Positions 19,373-27,148 of a DNA stretch of 41,765 bases are shown here, one piece after another; the stretch's first letter is position 1; every line of letters begins with the position of its first letter. Under the pieces are notes generated by a model. The model saw only the letters and a program-made list of their open reading frames with translations, was not told where the DNA came from and ran no database searches. This DNA is from Nesterenkonia sp. PF2B19 (GTDB lineage: Bacteria; Actinomycetota; Actinomycetes; Actinomycetales; Micrococcaceae): assembly GCF_001758425.2 (NCBI RefSeq), contig NZ_MDSS02000030.1:1-41765 (forward strand), read 5' to 3'. A program made the position numbers and the translations under genes.

Positions 19373-19723
19373 TGATGAACTCCAGAGAAGAAAAAGGGCA
19401 TGAGTAGGCCCAGAAAAAGATGTGTGAGAAGAAAAACTGATCCGGACAGGCGGAATTCAGCTCAAAGTGAGTGAAGACGGCCTGGGCGATGAGGCGTGGA
19501 AGTCTCCGCGCACTGCTGCGGAAGAGGACCAAGGACCACGGGGATCAGACGAGCGCAGTCCGTGGAAGCACGGACTTCGCGGGACCGACCGACCGCAGAG
19601 GATCTGCGGGAGCCTCAGGCTGGCCGTCCCCGCACACGGGGCCGAACGCGGACGCCGGGGCGCCACGATTCGTGCCGGTGCTGCGGGAAGGCGGCGAGCG
19701 TCAGCTCTGCCGTCGCGCGAGAA
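19373..19723. other. Intergenic stretch without a convincing gene
   Basis: No reading frame here has both a ribosome site and plausible composition. It starts with an unusually A-rich section (19380-19440) that could hold the promoter of the minus-strand 76-aa gene. It contains one clean hairpin (19557-19576). The remainder shows nothing recognisable. Confidence 0.5.
19557..19576. terminator. Hairpin AGTCCGTG-GAAG-CACGGACT
   Basis: Perfect 8-bp stem with a tetraloop, about 150 nt downstream of the stop of the 43-aa minus-strand gene. It could end that transcript or stabilise its 3' end. No U-tract. Confidence 0.4.
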
Positions 19724-19855
19724 TCACGCGGTGCATCCCTGATAGATGCCGCCGAGGACTCCGCGGGGGTGGGCGATCGCTCGATCGGTCCCGACATCAC
19801 GCCCGGTCATGCCGGTCGCGCCGGTGCTGTGAGCCAGCTTCTGTGTGATCTTCAT
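19724..19855 (-). CDS. Small hypothetical protein, 43 aa, with strong expression signals
   Basis: Not recognised. The ORF encodes 43 residues starting MKITQKLAHSTGATGMTG and ending GGIYQGCTA, with one Cys close to the C-terminus. An excellent ribosome site GAGGAGGGGG ends 9 nt before the ATG, and a sigma-70-like promoter (TTCACA, 17 bp, TATTGT) lies 53 nt upstream. There is no membrane segment or clear signal peptide. The expression signals make it more credible than its size suggests. It could be a small stress protein or a peptide precursor, but no modification enzymes are adjacent. Confidence 0.55.
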   Translation of the reverse strand: MKITQKLAHSTGATGMTGRDVGTDRAIAHPRGVLGGIYQGCTA

Positions 19856-19908
19856 GGTGATCGCCCCCTCCTCTCGTCGGATCCTGCGGCACAGGAATGA
19901 TGCGCTCA

Positions 19909-19937
19909 ACAATAACAGCCCATTCGGCGGTTGTGAA
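19909..19937 (-). promoter_or_regulatory. Promoter of the 43-aa gene (TTCACA-17-TATTGT)
   Basis: On the minus strand the -35 TTCACA (19932-19937) and -10 TATTGT (19909-19914) are separated by exactly 17 bp, inside an AT-rich island. Confidence 0.5.
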
Positions 19938-20012
19938 CATCTTCGCCGATATTTCCTGGAAATTCTTCGGAAGATTCTTGTGGGTCGCGCGGAAACCTTC
20001 CGGACATGACGA

Positions 20013-20040
20013 CGCCGGGACCGCATCTGCGATCCCGGCG
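20013..20040. terminator. Hairpin terminator after the CsbD-like gene
   Basis: CGCCGGGA and TCCCGGCG pair, with an inner CGCA/TGCG continuation after one mismatch. It lies 38 nt downstream of the minus-strand stop. No U-tract. Confidence 0.55.
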
Positions 20041-20078
20041 CCGCTCAGAGTTCGAGGTTCACACCCCGAAGGACGGAC

Positions 20079-20294
20079 TCACTTCTTGAAGTTGTCGGTG
20101 AAGCCCTTGGCGGCATCCTTGAGGTCGCCCGCCGTGTCCTTGACGTTCTCGGCGGTCTCCTTGACCTTGCCCTGGAGGTCCTGGGCCTTGCCTTCGCCTT
20201 CGGTGCGCTTGTCACCGGTGGCCTTGCCCGCCGCCTCCTTGGCCTGGCCTGACACCTGGTCCTTCGCGGCGTCGAACTTGTCTCCGAGTCCCAT
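20079..20294 (-). CDS. CsbD-family stress protein
   Basis: Cytoplasmic 71-residue, highly charged, alanine/lysine-rich protein of the CsbD family. The sequence MGLGDKFDAAKDQVSGQAKE and the repeated KGKAQDLQGKVKETAENV-like units (Lys/Glu/Ala-rich 11-residue helices) are typical. GAGAGGAG lies 6 nt before the ATG. CsbD relatives are general-stress genes in Gram-positive bacteria. Their molecular role is unknown. Confidence 0.85.
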   Translation of the reverse strand: MGLGDKFDAAKDQVSGQAKEAAGKATGDKRTEGEGKAQDLQGKVKETAENVKDTAGDLKDAAKGFTDNFKK

Positions 20295-20517
20295 AGTGAA
20301 CTCCTCTCCGTCGGTGACATGTGGACACGCGTCACGTTACCGGTCAGAAGTTTCGGCGTCATCAGGTGCCGGCAGATTCACAGGAAACGCGCAGACAGCT
20401 CCCGACGGCGGCGGAGCCGTGACGCACACGTTCCGGGCACAGGGCGGCCGCGACCCCTCGCCGCCCGGGTCGAGGCGTCAGTACACTCGTCGCACCGCCG
20501 CAGACCTCAGGAGCGCC

Positions 20518-21081
20518 ATGAGCCTTCCCGCCGCCCCCGCCGCGCGCCACCGCCGCGTCGCCGAGGACTTCACACGAGTGAGTGCTGCCGTCACGGACTG
20601 GGACGCGCCCACTCCTGTGCCCGAGTGGCGAGCCCGCGACGTCCCGCGCCACCTGGTGGAGTGGTCCAGTGAGTTCCTTCGGTCCGTGGACGTCATCCTG
20701 ACCGCCGGCCCCTCCCCGCTCCATGATCCGCACGGCGCCTGGCGCCACCACCGGGAGCAGATCCAGAGCCTGGTGGACGCCGAGGACGCCGACCGGGATG
20801 TCACCCACCCGCAGCTGGGCACGCTGCCGCTGCAGGACATGGTGGATCGCTTCTACACCGCCGACGTCTTCATGCACACCTGGGATCTCGCCGTCGCCAC
20901 AGGCCAGGACCCGGCCCTGGACGAGGAGCACGCCGAGGCCCTGCTGCAGGGGATGCGCCCGATGGAAGAGGCGATGCGCTCCTCGGGACAGTTCGGCCCG
21001 CCGGTCCCCGTCGACGACGACGCCCCCGCCTCCGCGCAGCTCATGGGGTTCATCGGACGTGACCCCCACTGGAGGCCCTGA
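20518..21081 (+). CDS. DinB/maleylpyruvate-isomerase-N-like metal-binding protein (TIGR03086 type)
   Basis: 187 residues, ATG at 20518 after CAGGAG. It begins with the helix-bundle pattern RHRRVAEDFTRVSAAVTDWD and continues WRARDVPRHLVEWSSEFLRS, then FYTADVFMHTWDLAVATGQD. The His residues in RHLVEW and MHTWDL are placed like the metal ligands of actinobacterial mycothiol-dependent DinB-type proteins. It may bind Zn and use mycothiol as cofactor, but no substrate can be named. It stands alone, facing the GNAT gene across a double inverted repeat. Confidence 0.75.
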   Translation: MSLPAAPAARHRRVAEDFTRVSAAVTDWDAPTPVPEWRARDVPRHLVEWSSEFLRSVDVILTAGPSPLHDPHGAWRHHREQIQSLVDAEDADRDVTHPQLGTLPLQDMVDRFYTADVFMHTWDLAVATGQDPALDEEHAEALLQGMRPMEEAMRSSGQFGPPVPVDDDAPASAQLMGFIGRDPHWRP

Positions 21082-21092
21082 CGACGTCCCGC

Positions 21093-21174
21093 GGCGCCCC
21101 CACCAGATTCTCGATCCTCACCGATCTTCGCGGGGTTCGAGAATCTCGGAGGGGCAGCACGCGACGGGGGCGCC
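21093..21174. repeat. Nested perfect inverted repeats between converging genes
   Basis: Outer arms GGCGCCCCC (21093-21101) and GGGGGCGCC (21166-21174), inner arms AGATTCTCGA (21105-21114) and TCGAGAATCT (21137-21146). Both pairs are perfect and share almost the same centre. The structure lies between two converging genes and may act as a bidirectional terminator. Confidence 0.7.
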
Positions 21175-21183
21175 GGAGCATCA

Positions 21184-21705
21184 TCAGGGCTGGAGCGACG
21201 TCGGTCGGCCCATGACGATGCGGGGCCACCTGCCCAGCCCGTGCTCCGCTTCTGCGCGCACCCGCGCGGCCAGCTCGGCACCCCAGCGCTCGGGGCTCAG
21301 CTCCCGGAATCCGAGCCGCCGATAGTAGGGAGCGTTCCAGGGCACATGGACAAACGTGGTCAGCGTCAGGGCGTCCAACCCTTGCTCTGCGGCCCAGGCC
21401 GACGCACGGTCCAGCAGCGCGGCCCCGATCCGGCGCCCGGACCATGCCGGGTCCACGGAGACCTGCTCCACGTGGCCGGCGTCGTCGAGCCGTTCGGCCA
21501 GCAGATACCCGACGACGATTCCCTCGCAGACATGCACCCAGGCGGCGCCGGTCGCGACGACGGCGGCGAACTCCTCCGCGGTGACGGCCTCGTCGTCGGC
21601 GATGTCCTCCATCGGAGTGCCCACGAAGAGCAGCCCGGCACGATGCTCGATCTGCACCACGGCCGGGTGGTCACCGAGCGTGGCCTCTCTGATGCTGCTG
21701 TCCAT
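21184..21705 (-). CDS. GNAT-family N-acetyltransferase
   Basis: 173-residue cytoplasmic acetyltransferase using acetyl-CoA. Motif A is VSVDPAWSGRRIGAALLDRA, the Q/R-x-x-G-x-G/A pyrophosphate loop; NAPYYRRLGFRELSPERW is motif B. The N-terminus (SIREATLGDHPAVVQIE) is standard. The acceptor substrate cannot be predicted. Its promoter region is shared with the ABM gene in the opposite direction (55 nt between starts). Confidence 0.88.
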   Translation of the reverse strand: MDSSIREATLGDHPAVVQIEHRAGLLFVGTPMEDIADDEAVTAEEFAAVVATGAAWVHVCEGIVVGYLLAERLDDAGHVEQVSVDPAWSGRRIGAALLDRASAWAAEQGLDALTLTTFVHVPWNAPYYRRLGFRELSPERWGAELAARVRAEAEHGLGRWPRIVMGRPTSLQP

Positions 21706-21759
21706 CTCTCCTCCTCAGCGCCTCTTCCACAGGAGCCTCCGCTGTGCCATGCTCGCCCC

Positions 21760-22053
21760 ATGATCACAGAGCACGCCATCCTTCCGGTCTCCCCCGGCCG
21801 CGAGTCCGAGTTCGAGGCGGCGTTCGCCCAGGCGCGACCGCTGATCAGCTCGATGCCGGGCTTCCTGGGCCTGGAGCTGCTGCGCTCCCAGGAGACGCCG
21901 GAGGAGTATCTGCTGCTCGTGAGGTGGGAGACGGTGGAGCACCACACCGAGGGGTTCCGCGACTCCCCCGAGTATCAGCGCTGGAAGGCGCTGCTGCACC
22001 ACTTCTATGACCCGTTCCCCCGCGTCGAGCACTTCACCGAGGTGAGATCATGA
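21760..22053 (+). CDS. Antibiotic-biosynthesis-monooxygenase (ABM) domain protein
   Basis: 97-residue ferredoxin-like ABM-domain protein, ATG at 21760. It shows ITEHAILPVSPGRESEFEAA at the N-terminus and SMPGFLGLELLRSQETPEEY and LLVRWETVEHHTEGFRDSPE in the core. Members are small cofactor-free oxygenases or enzymes acting on reactive small molecules; many are uncharacterised. There is no good ribosome site. The stop overlaps the next start (ATGA), coupling it to the DJ-1-like gene. Confidence 0.85.
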   Translation: MITEHAILPVSPGRESEFEAAFAQARPLISSMPGFLGLELLRSQETPEEYLLLVRWETVEHHTEGFRDSPEYQRWKALLHHFYDPFPRVEHFTEVRS

Positions 22054-22739
22054 CCGAGCCCCTGCACGTCGTCGCGCTGCTGTTCCCCCACGTCACCCAG
22101 CTGGACTTCACCGGCCCGGCTCAGGTCTTCGCGAAGATGCCCGGGGCCGAGCTGCACGTCGCCGCCGATTCCCTGGACCCGGTGCCCACCGATGCCGGGT
22201 TCAGCATTCTGCCCACCACCACGCTGGAGGCGGCCCCGCAGGCCGATGTGCTGTTCGTCCCGGGCGGCCGCGGCACCTTCGAACTGCTGGAGGACGAGCC
22301 GACGCTGGCGTTCCTCCGCCGCCAGGCCGCCGAGGCCCAATGGGTGACCAGCGTGTGCACCGGCTCATTCCTGCTGGGCGCGGCCGGGCTGCTGCGCGGG
22401 CGGCGGGCCACCAGCCACTGGGGCTCCCTGCATCTGCTGGAGCGTCTGGGGGCGATCCCCACCGCGGAGCGGGTGGTCCGCGACGGCCCGGTGATCACGG
22501 CTGCGGGCGTCTCGGCCGGCATCGACTTCGCCCTGCGGCTGACCGCGGAGATCCACGGCGACGACGTCGCCAAGCGCCTGCAGCTGCTGCTGGAGTATGA
22601 CCCCGAGCCGCCGTTCGACGCCGGCGCGCCGTCCCGTCCCGACGCCGATGACGAGCTCGCCCAGGCGCAGATCTCCGCCACCACGGAGCTGCGCGGAGAC
22701 GTCGTCGAGCGGGCCGCGGCACGGCTGACGGGGGACTGA
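22050..22739 (+). CDS. DJ-1/PfpI-family protein, isonitrile-hydratase-like
   Basis: 229-residue glutamine-amidotransferase-like protein. The catalytic Cys sits in the nucleophile elbow SVCTGSFLLGAAGLLRGRRA, followed by TSHWGSLHLLERLGA; an N-terminal LLFPHVTQLDFTGPAQVF and FVPGGRGTFELL are also typical. This pattern matches isonitrile hydratase (InhA) and the amidotransferase domain of some AraC regulators, but no DNA-binding domain follows. Its start overlaps the ABM stop by ATGA. Isonitrile hydration is possible but not proven. Confidence 0.82.
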   Translation: MTEPLHVVALLFPHVTQLDFTGPAQVFAKMPGAELHVAADSLDPVPTDAGFSILPTTTLEAAPQADVLFVPGGRGTFELLEDEPTLAFLRRQAAEAQWVTSVCTGSFLLGAAGLLRGRRATSHWGSLHLLERLGAIPTAERVVRDGPVITAAGVSAGIDFALRLTAEIHGDDVAKRLQLLLEYDPEPPFDAGAPSRPDADDELAQAQISATTELRGDVVERAAARLTGD

Positions 22740-22763
22740 AGCCCGGAGTTCAGACGAGCGGGA

Positions 22764-24104
22764 TCAGGCGCCTGGCCGCGGGGCTACCTCGTCGGGAACG
22801 GGCTCGTCCCGCGCCTCAGGCGGCAGTGCCGTACCGCGCATCCGGGCGACGGCGCTCATCCCATGGTGGATGGCCAGGGCGGCGAAGCTGCCCAGGGCGA
22901 TGCCTTCGAAGACGATCTGGCCGAACTCCATGGTGAAGTTGGCGATGGCGATGACCAGCGGCACCCCGGCCACGGCCAGGTTGATGGGGTCGGCGAAGTC
23001 CACGCGGTTCTGCACCCAGATGCGGACACCGAGGATGCCGATCATCCCGTAGAGAACGGTGCCCGCACCGCCGAGCACCCCGGCGGGGACGGTGGCGATC
23101 ACGGCCCCGACCTTGGGCAGCAGCCCCAGCGCGATGGCGAAGAGCCCGGCCACCCAGTAGGCGGCGGTCGAGTAGACGCGCGAGGAAGCCATGACGCCGA
23201 TGTTCTCCGCGTAGGTGGTGGTGCCGGATCCTCCGCCGGAGCCGGCGAGCATGGTGGCCACCCCGTCGGCCATCAGGGCCCGGCCGGTGACCGGGTCCAG
23301 GTCACGGCGGGTCATCAGCGCCACGGACTTCACGTGGCCGACGTTCTCGGCCACCAGCACCAGGACCACCGGCAGGAACAGCCCGATGGTGCCCACATGG
23401 AAGCTCGGTGCGGTGAAGTCCGGCAGACCGAACCAGGCGGCGTCGCCGACGCCGGAGAAGTCGACCTCCCCGCGCAGCACCGCCACCAGGTAGCCGACGA
23501 GCACGCCCACGAGGATGGCCAGCCGGCCCAGCAGCCCACGGAACAGCACCCCGGCGAGCAGCATCGCCACGATCGTCACCGTGGCGGTCACGGGCTCGAC
23601 GTTGACGTTGTTCCAGGCCGCAGGGGCCAGGTTCAGTCCGATGAGCGCGACGATCGCACCGGTGACCACCGGCGGCATGAGCAGCTGGATCCACCGGGTG
23701 CCGGCCACATGGACGATGAGTCCGACCAGGAACAGTCCGGCCCCGGCCATCACGATGCCGCCAAGCGCCCCGGACATTCCGTACTGGCCCATGGAGGCGC
23801 CCACCGGGGCCAGGAACGCGAAGGAGGACCCCAGGTAGGAGGGCACGCGTCCAGCGGTGATGATGAGGAAGAGGATGGTGCCCAGCCCGGAGAACAGCAG
23901 CGTGGTCGAGGGCGGGAAGCCGGTGATCAGCGGCACCAGGAAGGTGGCGCCGAACATGGCCACCACGTGCTGCATGCCGATGCCGGTGGTGCGGCCCCAG
24001 CTGAGCCGCTCGTCGGGGGCGACGACGTCGCCGGGGCGGACGGTGCGCCCGTCGCCGTGCAGGGTCCAGCCGAGGCCAGGGATGAGAGTCTTGGTCACAG
24101 ACAT
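22764..24104 (-). CDS. uraA: Uracil permease, NCS2 family
   Basis: Nucleobase:cation symporter of 446 residues with about 14 hydrophobic segments. The NCS2 hallmark SGGGSGTTTYAENIGVMA, with the conserved Glu, and the second motif VLVAENVGHVKSVA identify the uracil branch, although xanthine cannot be fully excluded. WGRTTGIGMQHVVAMFGATF is the usual first membrane segment. The N-terminal 30 residues are cytoplasmic. No pyrimidine genes are adjacent. It is divergent from cutC with only 49 nt between starts. Confidence 0.92.
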   Translation of the reverse strand: MSVTKTLIPGLGWTLHGDGRTVRPGDVVAPDERLSWGRTTGIGMQHVVAMFGATFLVPLITGFPPSTTLLFSGLGTILFLIITAGRVPSYLGSSFAFLAPVGASMGQYGMSGALGGIVMAGAGLFLVGLIVHVAGTRWIQLLMPPVVTGAIVALIGLNLAPAAWNNVNVEPVTATVTIVAMLLAGVLFRGLLGRLAILVGVLVGYLVAVLRGEVDFSGVGDAAWFGLPDFTAPSFHVGTIGLFLPVVLVLVAENVGHVKSVALMTRRDLDPVTGRALMADGVATMLAGSGGGSGTTTYAENIGVMASSRVYSTAAYWVAGLFAIALGLLPKVGAVIATVPAGVLGGAGTVLYGMIGILGVRIWVQNRVDFADPINLAVAGVPLVIAIANFTMEFGQIVFEGIALGSFAALAIHHGMSAVARMRGTALPPEARDEPVPDEVAPRPGA

Positions 24105-24153
24105 GCACCTTACCGGGACGGGATGACCCGGAGATCACGGAGGCCGACCCGCC

Positions 24154-24870
24154 ATGCAGCTCGAGATCGCCGTCCAAGACGTGGCAGGAATCCAGGTGGC
24201 CCACGACCACGGCGCTGACCGGGCCGAACTGTGCCAGGCGCTGGTCACCGGAGGGCTGACTCCGACGTCGGGCATGATCCGCCAGGCGGTCGAGCTGGGA
24301 CTGCCGGCCCGCCCGTTGATCCGTCCGCGCGGCGGCGGATACCTCTACTCCTCTGCCGAGGTCGCCGTGATGCGCCAGGATGTGCCGGCGCTGCGGGAAG
24401 CTGGTGCGGCAGGAGTGATCGTCGGCGCGTTGGACGATCACGGGCTGGACCATCCCGCCCTGCGCCGGTTGGTCGAGGCGGCCGACGGGCTGCCGGTGGT
24501 GGTCCACCGGTGTGTGGATGTGCTGCTCGCCGCCGGGCTCACCACGCCGCCGCAGCTCGTCGAGGAGCTGCTGGACCTCGGCGTCAGCGGGGTGCTCACC
24601 TCCGGAGGAGCCGCGACGGCGCCCGAAGGGACCAGCGTCATCGGTCAGCTGGCGGAGGCCGGTGCGGGCCGGCTGGAGATCATCGCCGGCGGCGGGGTCC
24701 GCGCCGCGCATGTGGCGGGCCTGGCGGAGGCCGGCGCCGACGTCGTCCATCTCTCGGCCGGCTCCCCGGTCACCCACGGATCCCCGGGGCCGGGAGGAGG
24801 GGAAGGATCGTATGTCACCACCGACGCCGCGCTGGTGCAGGCGGCACGGTCCGCCGTCGACGCCGCCTGA
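24154..24870 (+). CDS. cutC: CutC family protein
   Basis: TIM-barrel protein of 238 residues, named for copper homeostasis although its enzymatic role is unsettled. Family blocks are in order: LEIAVQDVAGIQVAHDHGAD, RAELCQALVTGGLTPTSGMI, PLIRPRGGGYLYSSAEV, VIVGALDDHG, VVHRCVDV, GVSGVLTSGGAATAPEG and EIIAGGGVRAAHV. GGAGG lies 10 nt before the ATG. It has no operon partner, and no copper genes are nearby. Confidence 0.9.
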   Translation: MQLEIAVQDVAGIQVAHDHGADRAELCQALVTGGLTPTSGMIRQAVELGLPARPLIRPRGGGYLYSSAEVAVMRQDVPALREAGAAGVIVGALDDHGLDHPALRRLVEAADGLPVVVHRCVDVLLAAGLTTPPQLVEELLDLGVSGVLTSGGAATAPEGTSVIGQLAEAGAGRLEIIAGGGVRAAHVAGLAEAGADVVHLSAGSPVTHGSPGPGGGEGSYVTTDAALVQAARSAVDAA

Positions 24871-24928
24871 CAGTTCGATCCGGCATATCGTGCCTCTCCT
24901 CACATCCCCTTGACACGGTTTGCCGAAA

Positions 24929-24957
24929 TTCAGATCACAGCACAATCACAGTATTTG
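24929..24957 (+). promoter_or_regulatory. Possible ectA promoter with two ATCACAG repeats
   Basis: TTCAGA, 17 bp, TATTTG (24929-24934 and 24952-24957). ATCACAG occurs at 24934-24940 and 24945-24951, 11 bp apart, about one helical turn, inside the spacer. A better -35 (TTGACA, 24910-24915) has no matching -10. A leader of about 155 nt would result. Confidence 0.3.
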
Positions 24958-25047
24958 ATGAGATCTGCGATTCTTGCGTCGTCGTGGCGGATCCCACTCA
25001 CCGCAAGGATGCCGCGCCACGGGGAAAGCCCGCAGGAAAAGCCAGCA

Positions 25048-25078
25048 GGGGGTGTTTTCACCCCGATTTCACCGGGGT
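25048..25078 (+). promoter_or_regulatory. Overlapping, mutually exclusive hairpins in the ectA leader
   Basis: GGGGTG (25049-25054) pairs with CACCCC (25059-25064) across TTTT. The same ACCCCG (25060-25065) can instead pair with CGGGGT (25073-25078). Only one can form at a time. They lie 41-70 nt before the ectA ATG. Confidence 0.4.
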
Positions 25079-25118
25079 CAGGGTTGATCTGTCTGTGTGG
25101 CTCACTACTGTGGAACCG

Positions 25119-25655
25119 ATGTCGAACTCCGCAGACACCCCTGCCCAGAACGGGGAACGTGTCGAGATCCGCACCCTCGAGGTGACCGACGGCGCCGCCC
25201 TGTGGCGGCTGGCCGCCGGCACCGGCGTGCTGGATGTCAACACCCCGTACGCCTACCTCCTGTGGGCCCGCGACTTCGCCGACACCTCCGTGATCGCGCT
25301 CGTCGACGGCCAGCCCGCAGGATTCATCTCCGGCTATCACCGGCCGGGGGACCCCGAGACCCTGTTCATCTGGCAGGTCGCGGTGGACTCCGCCTTCCGC
25401 GGACGCCGCCTGGCCTCCCGGATGCTCGCCGACGTCGTGGCACGCTCCGGCGCCTCCCGACTGGAGACCACGATCACCGCGGACAACGCCGCATCGATCG
25501 CGCTGTTCACCGGGCTCGCCCGCGACCAGGGTGCCGAGATCACCCGATCCGACCTCTTCACGGAGGAGCTGTTCCCGCCGTCCTCCGAGACCGGCGAGGA
25601 GCACGCGGCCGAGGACCTCTACACGGTCTCACCGCTGAACACCTCTGACAGCTGA
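25119..25655 (+). CDS. ectA: L-2,4-diaminobutyrate N-acetyltransferase
   Basis: Second step of ectoine synthesis: acetylates 2,4-diaminobutyrate. GNAT fold, 178 residues, with the EctA-specific [20 protein letters not shown] and [20 protein letters not shown] and the acetyl-CoA loop [16 protein letters not shown]. The ATG at 25119 was chosen because the conserved region begins soon after; its ribosome site (GTGGAA) is weak. It is the first gene of ectABC, 91 nt before ectB, with a long leader. Confidence 0.95.
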   Translation: MSNSADTPAQNGERVEIRTLEVTDGAALWRLAAGTGVLDVNTPYAYLLWARDFADTSVIALVDGQPAGFISGYHRPGDPETLFIWQVAVDSAFRGRRLASRMLADVVARSGASRLETTITADNAASIALFTGLARDQGAEITRSDLFTEELFPPSSETGEEHAAEDLYTVSPLNTSDS

Positions 25656-25746
25656 GCCCGGCGCCGTCGACGCACCGACCCCCGACGTCCACCTGACCCC
25701 CGAGCGGCGGAGAGACCTCCGCCGCGCCATCAAGGAGACCAGCACC

Positions 25747-27033
25747 ATGGCCACCGACATCTTCGAAACTCGTGAATCCCAGGTCCGCAGCTACTGCAAG
25801 AACTGGCCCGCCGTGTTCGAGAAGTCCTCGGGCGCGTACCAGTTCACCGAGGACGGCTCCCGCTACCTGGACTTCTTCTCCGGCGCCGGCGCCCTGAACT
25901 ACGGGCACAACCACCCGGAGCTGCGGGACCTGGTGGTGGACTACGTCGCCAACGACGGCGTCACCCACTCCCTGGACATGAAGACCCCGGCCAAGCGCCG
26001 CTTCCTGGAGACCTTCGAACGGATCATCCTGGAGCCGCGGAACCTCGACTACAAGGTCATGTTCCCCGGCCCCACGGGCACCAACACGGTGGAGGCCGCG
26101 CTGAAGCTGGCCCGCAAGGTGACCGGCCGCCAGCACATCCTGTCCTTCACCAACGCGTTCCACGGCATGACGCTGGGTTCGCTGTCGGTGACCGGCAACT
26201 CGATGAAGCGCCGCGGCGCCGGCATCCCGCTGACCAACTCCTCGAAGATCCCCTATGACGACTATTTCGACGGCGACATCCCGGACTTCATCTGGCTGGA
26301 GAAGGTCCTCGAGGACTCCGGCTCCGGCGTGGACAAGCCCGCCGCCGTCATCGTGGAGACCGTGCAGGGCGAGGGCGGCCTGAACGCCGCCCGCATGGAG
26401 TGGCTCAAGGGCCTCTCCGACCTGCTGCGCCGTCACAAGATCCTGCTGATCATCGACGACGTCCAGGCCGGCTGCGGCCGCACCGGCACGTTCTTCTCCT
26501 TCGAGAAGGCCGGCATCACCCCGGACATCGTCTGCGTGTCCAAGTCCATCTCCGGCTACGGCCTGCCGATGGCGCTGACCCTGTTCCGCCCGGAGCTCGA
26601 CGTCTGGGAGGGCGGAGAGCACAACGGCACCTTCCGCGGGAACAACCTCGCCTTCGTCACCGCCGCCCGCGCCCTGGAGCTGTTCTGGGCCGACGACTCC
26701 TTCGAGAAGGAGCTGGCCGGCAAGATCGACGAGCTGCGCGAGGGTCTGGAGCAGATCGCCGGGCATGTGAAGGGCGCGACCCTGCGCGGCCGCGGCTTCC
26801 TCTCTGGCATCTGCTTCCCGGACCCGGACACCGCCGGCAAGGTGGCCGCCGAGGCCTATAAGCGCAACCTGCTGGTGGAGACCTCCGGTCCGGAGGACGA
26901 GGTCGTCAAGGTCATGCCGCCGCTGACCATCGACTCCGAGGACCTGCAGAAGGGCCTGAAGGTCATCGAGGACGCCGTCCTGGCCGCCACCGGCCAGATG
27001 GGCGAGCCTTCGCGGGTGCGCCCCCCGCACTGA
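25747..27033 (+). CDS. ectB: Diaminobutyrate--2-oxoglutarate aminotransferase
   Basis: First step of ectoine synthesis: forms L-2,4-diaminobutyrate from aspartate semialdehyde, with glutamate as donor. PLP enzyme of 428 residues, class III aminotransferase. [37 protein letters not shown] and [16 protein letters not shown] are EctB-typical. [20 protein letters not shown] holds the PLP-stacking region, and the Schiff-base Lys is in [18 protein letters not shown] precedes the ATG. Confidence 0.97.
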   Translation: MATDIFETRESQVRSYCKNWPAVFEKSSGAYQFTEDGSRYLDFFSGAGALNYGHNHPELRDLVVDYVANDGVTHSLDMKTPAKRRFLETFERIILEPRNLDYKVMFPGPTGTNTVEAALKLARKVTGRQHILSFTNAFHGMTLGSLSVTGNSMKRRGAGIPLTNSSKIPYDDYFDGDIPDFIWLEKVLEDSGSGVDKPAAVIVETVQGEGGLNAARMEWLKGLSDLLRRHKILLIIDDVQAGCGRTGTFFSFEKAGITPDIVCVSKSISGYGLPMALTLFRPELDVWEGGEHNGTFRGNNLAFVTAARALELFWADDSFEKELAGKIDELREGLEQIAGHVKGATLRGRGFLSGICFPDPDTAGKVAAEAYKRNLLVETSGPEDEVVKVMPPLTIDSEDLQKGLKVIEDAVLAATGQMGEPSRVRPPH

Positions 27034-27042
27034 TCGGAGAGC

Positions 27043-27087
27043 CCGGAGCGGCCCCCGCGGTGCGCGTCCCCGCCGGGGCCGCTCCGG
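27043..27087 (+). terminator. Strong intra-operon hairpin between ectB and ectC
   Basis: Eighteen-bp stem with one mismatch (arms 27043-27060 and 27070-27087, starting CCGGAGCGGCCCC) and a 9-nt loop, 10 nt after the ectB stop. No U-tract. It could terminate part of the transcripts or protect the ectAB message. Confidence 0.55.
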
Positions 27088-27092
27088 CGCGC

Positions 27093-27098
27093 TAGACT
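27093..27098 (+). promoter_or_regulatory. Possible separate ectC promoter, -10 TAGACT
   Basis: TAGACT directly follows the ectB-ectC hairpin and would give a leader of about 45 nt. It is the same hexamer as the lipid-kinase -10 box. No convincing -35. Confidence 0.35.
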
Positions 27099-27148
27099 CC
27101 GGGCCAGCACTCGCCCCACCGACCGTCCTCAGCTGACAGGAGACCTGC

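Noticed and set aside
21131-21150. GGTTCGAGAATC resembling a tRNA T-arm, suggesting a tRNA fragment or attachment site
   Set aside because: The base after the loop should be C but is A, the flanking bases do not form a 5-bp T-stem, and no other tRNA parts are present. The bases are explained by the inverted repeat 21105-21146.
22863-24218. 451-codon plus-strand open frame opposite uraA
   Set aside because: His/Gln/Gly/Asp-rich antisense shadow of a clear NCS2 permease; no family motif.
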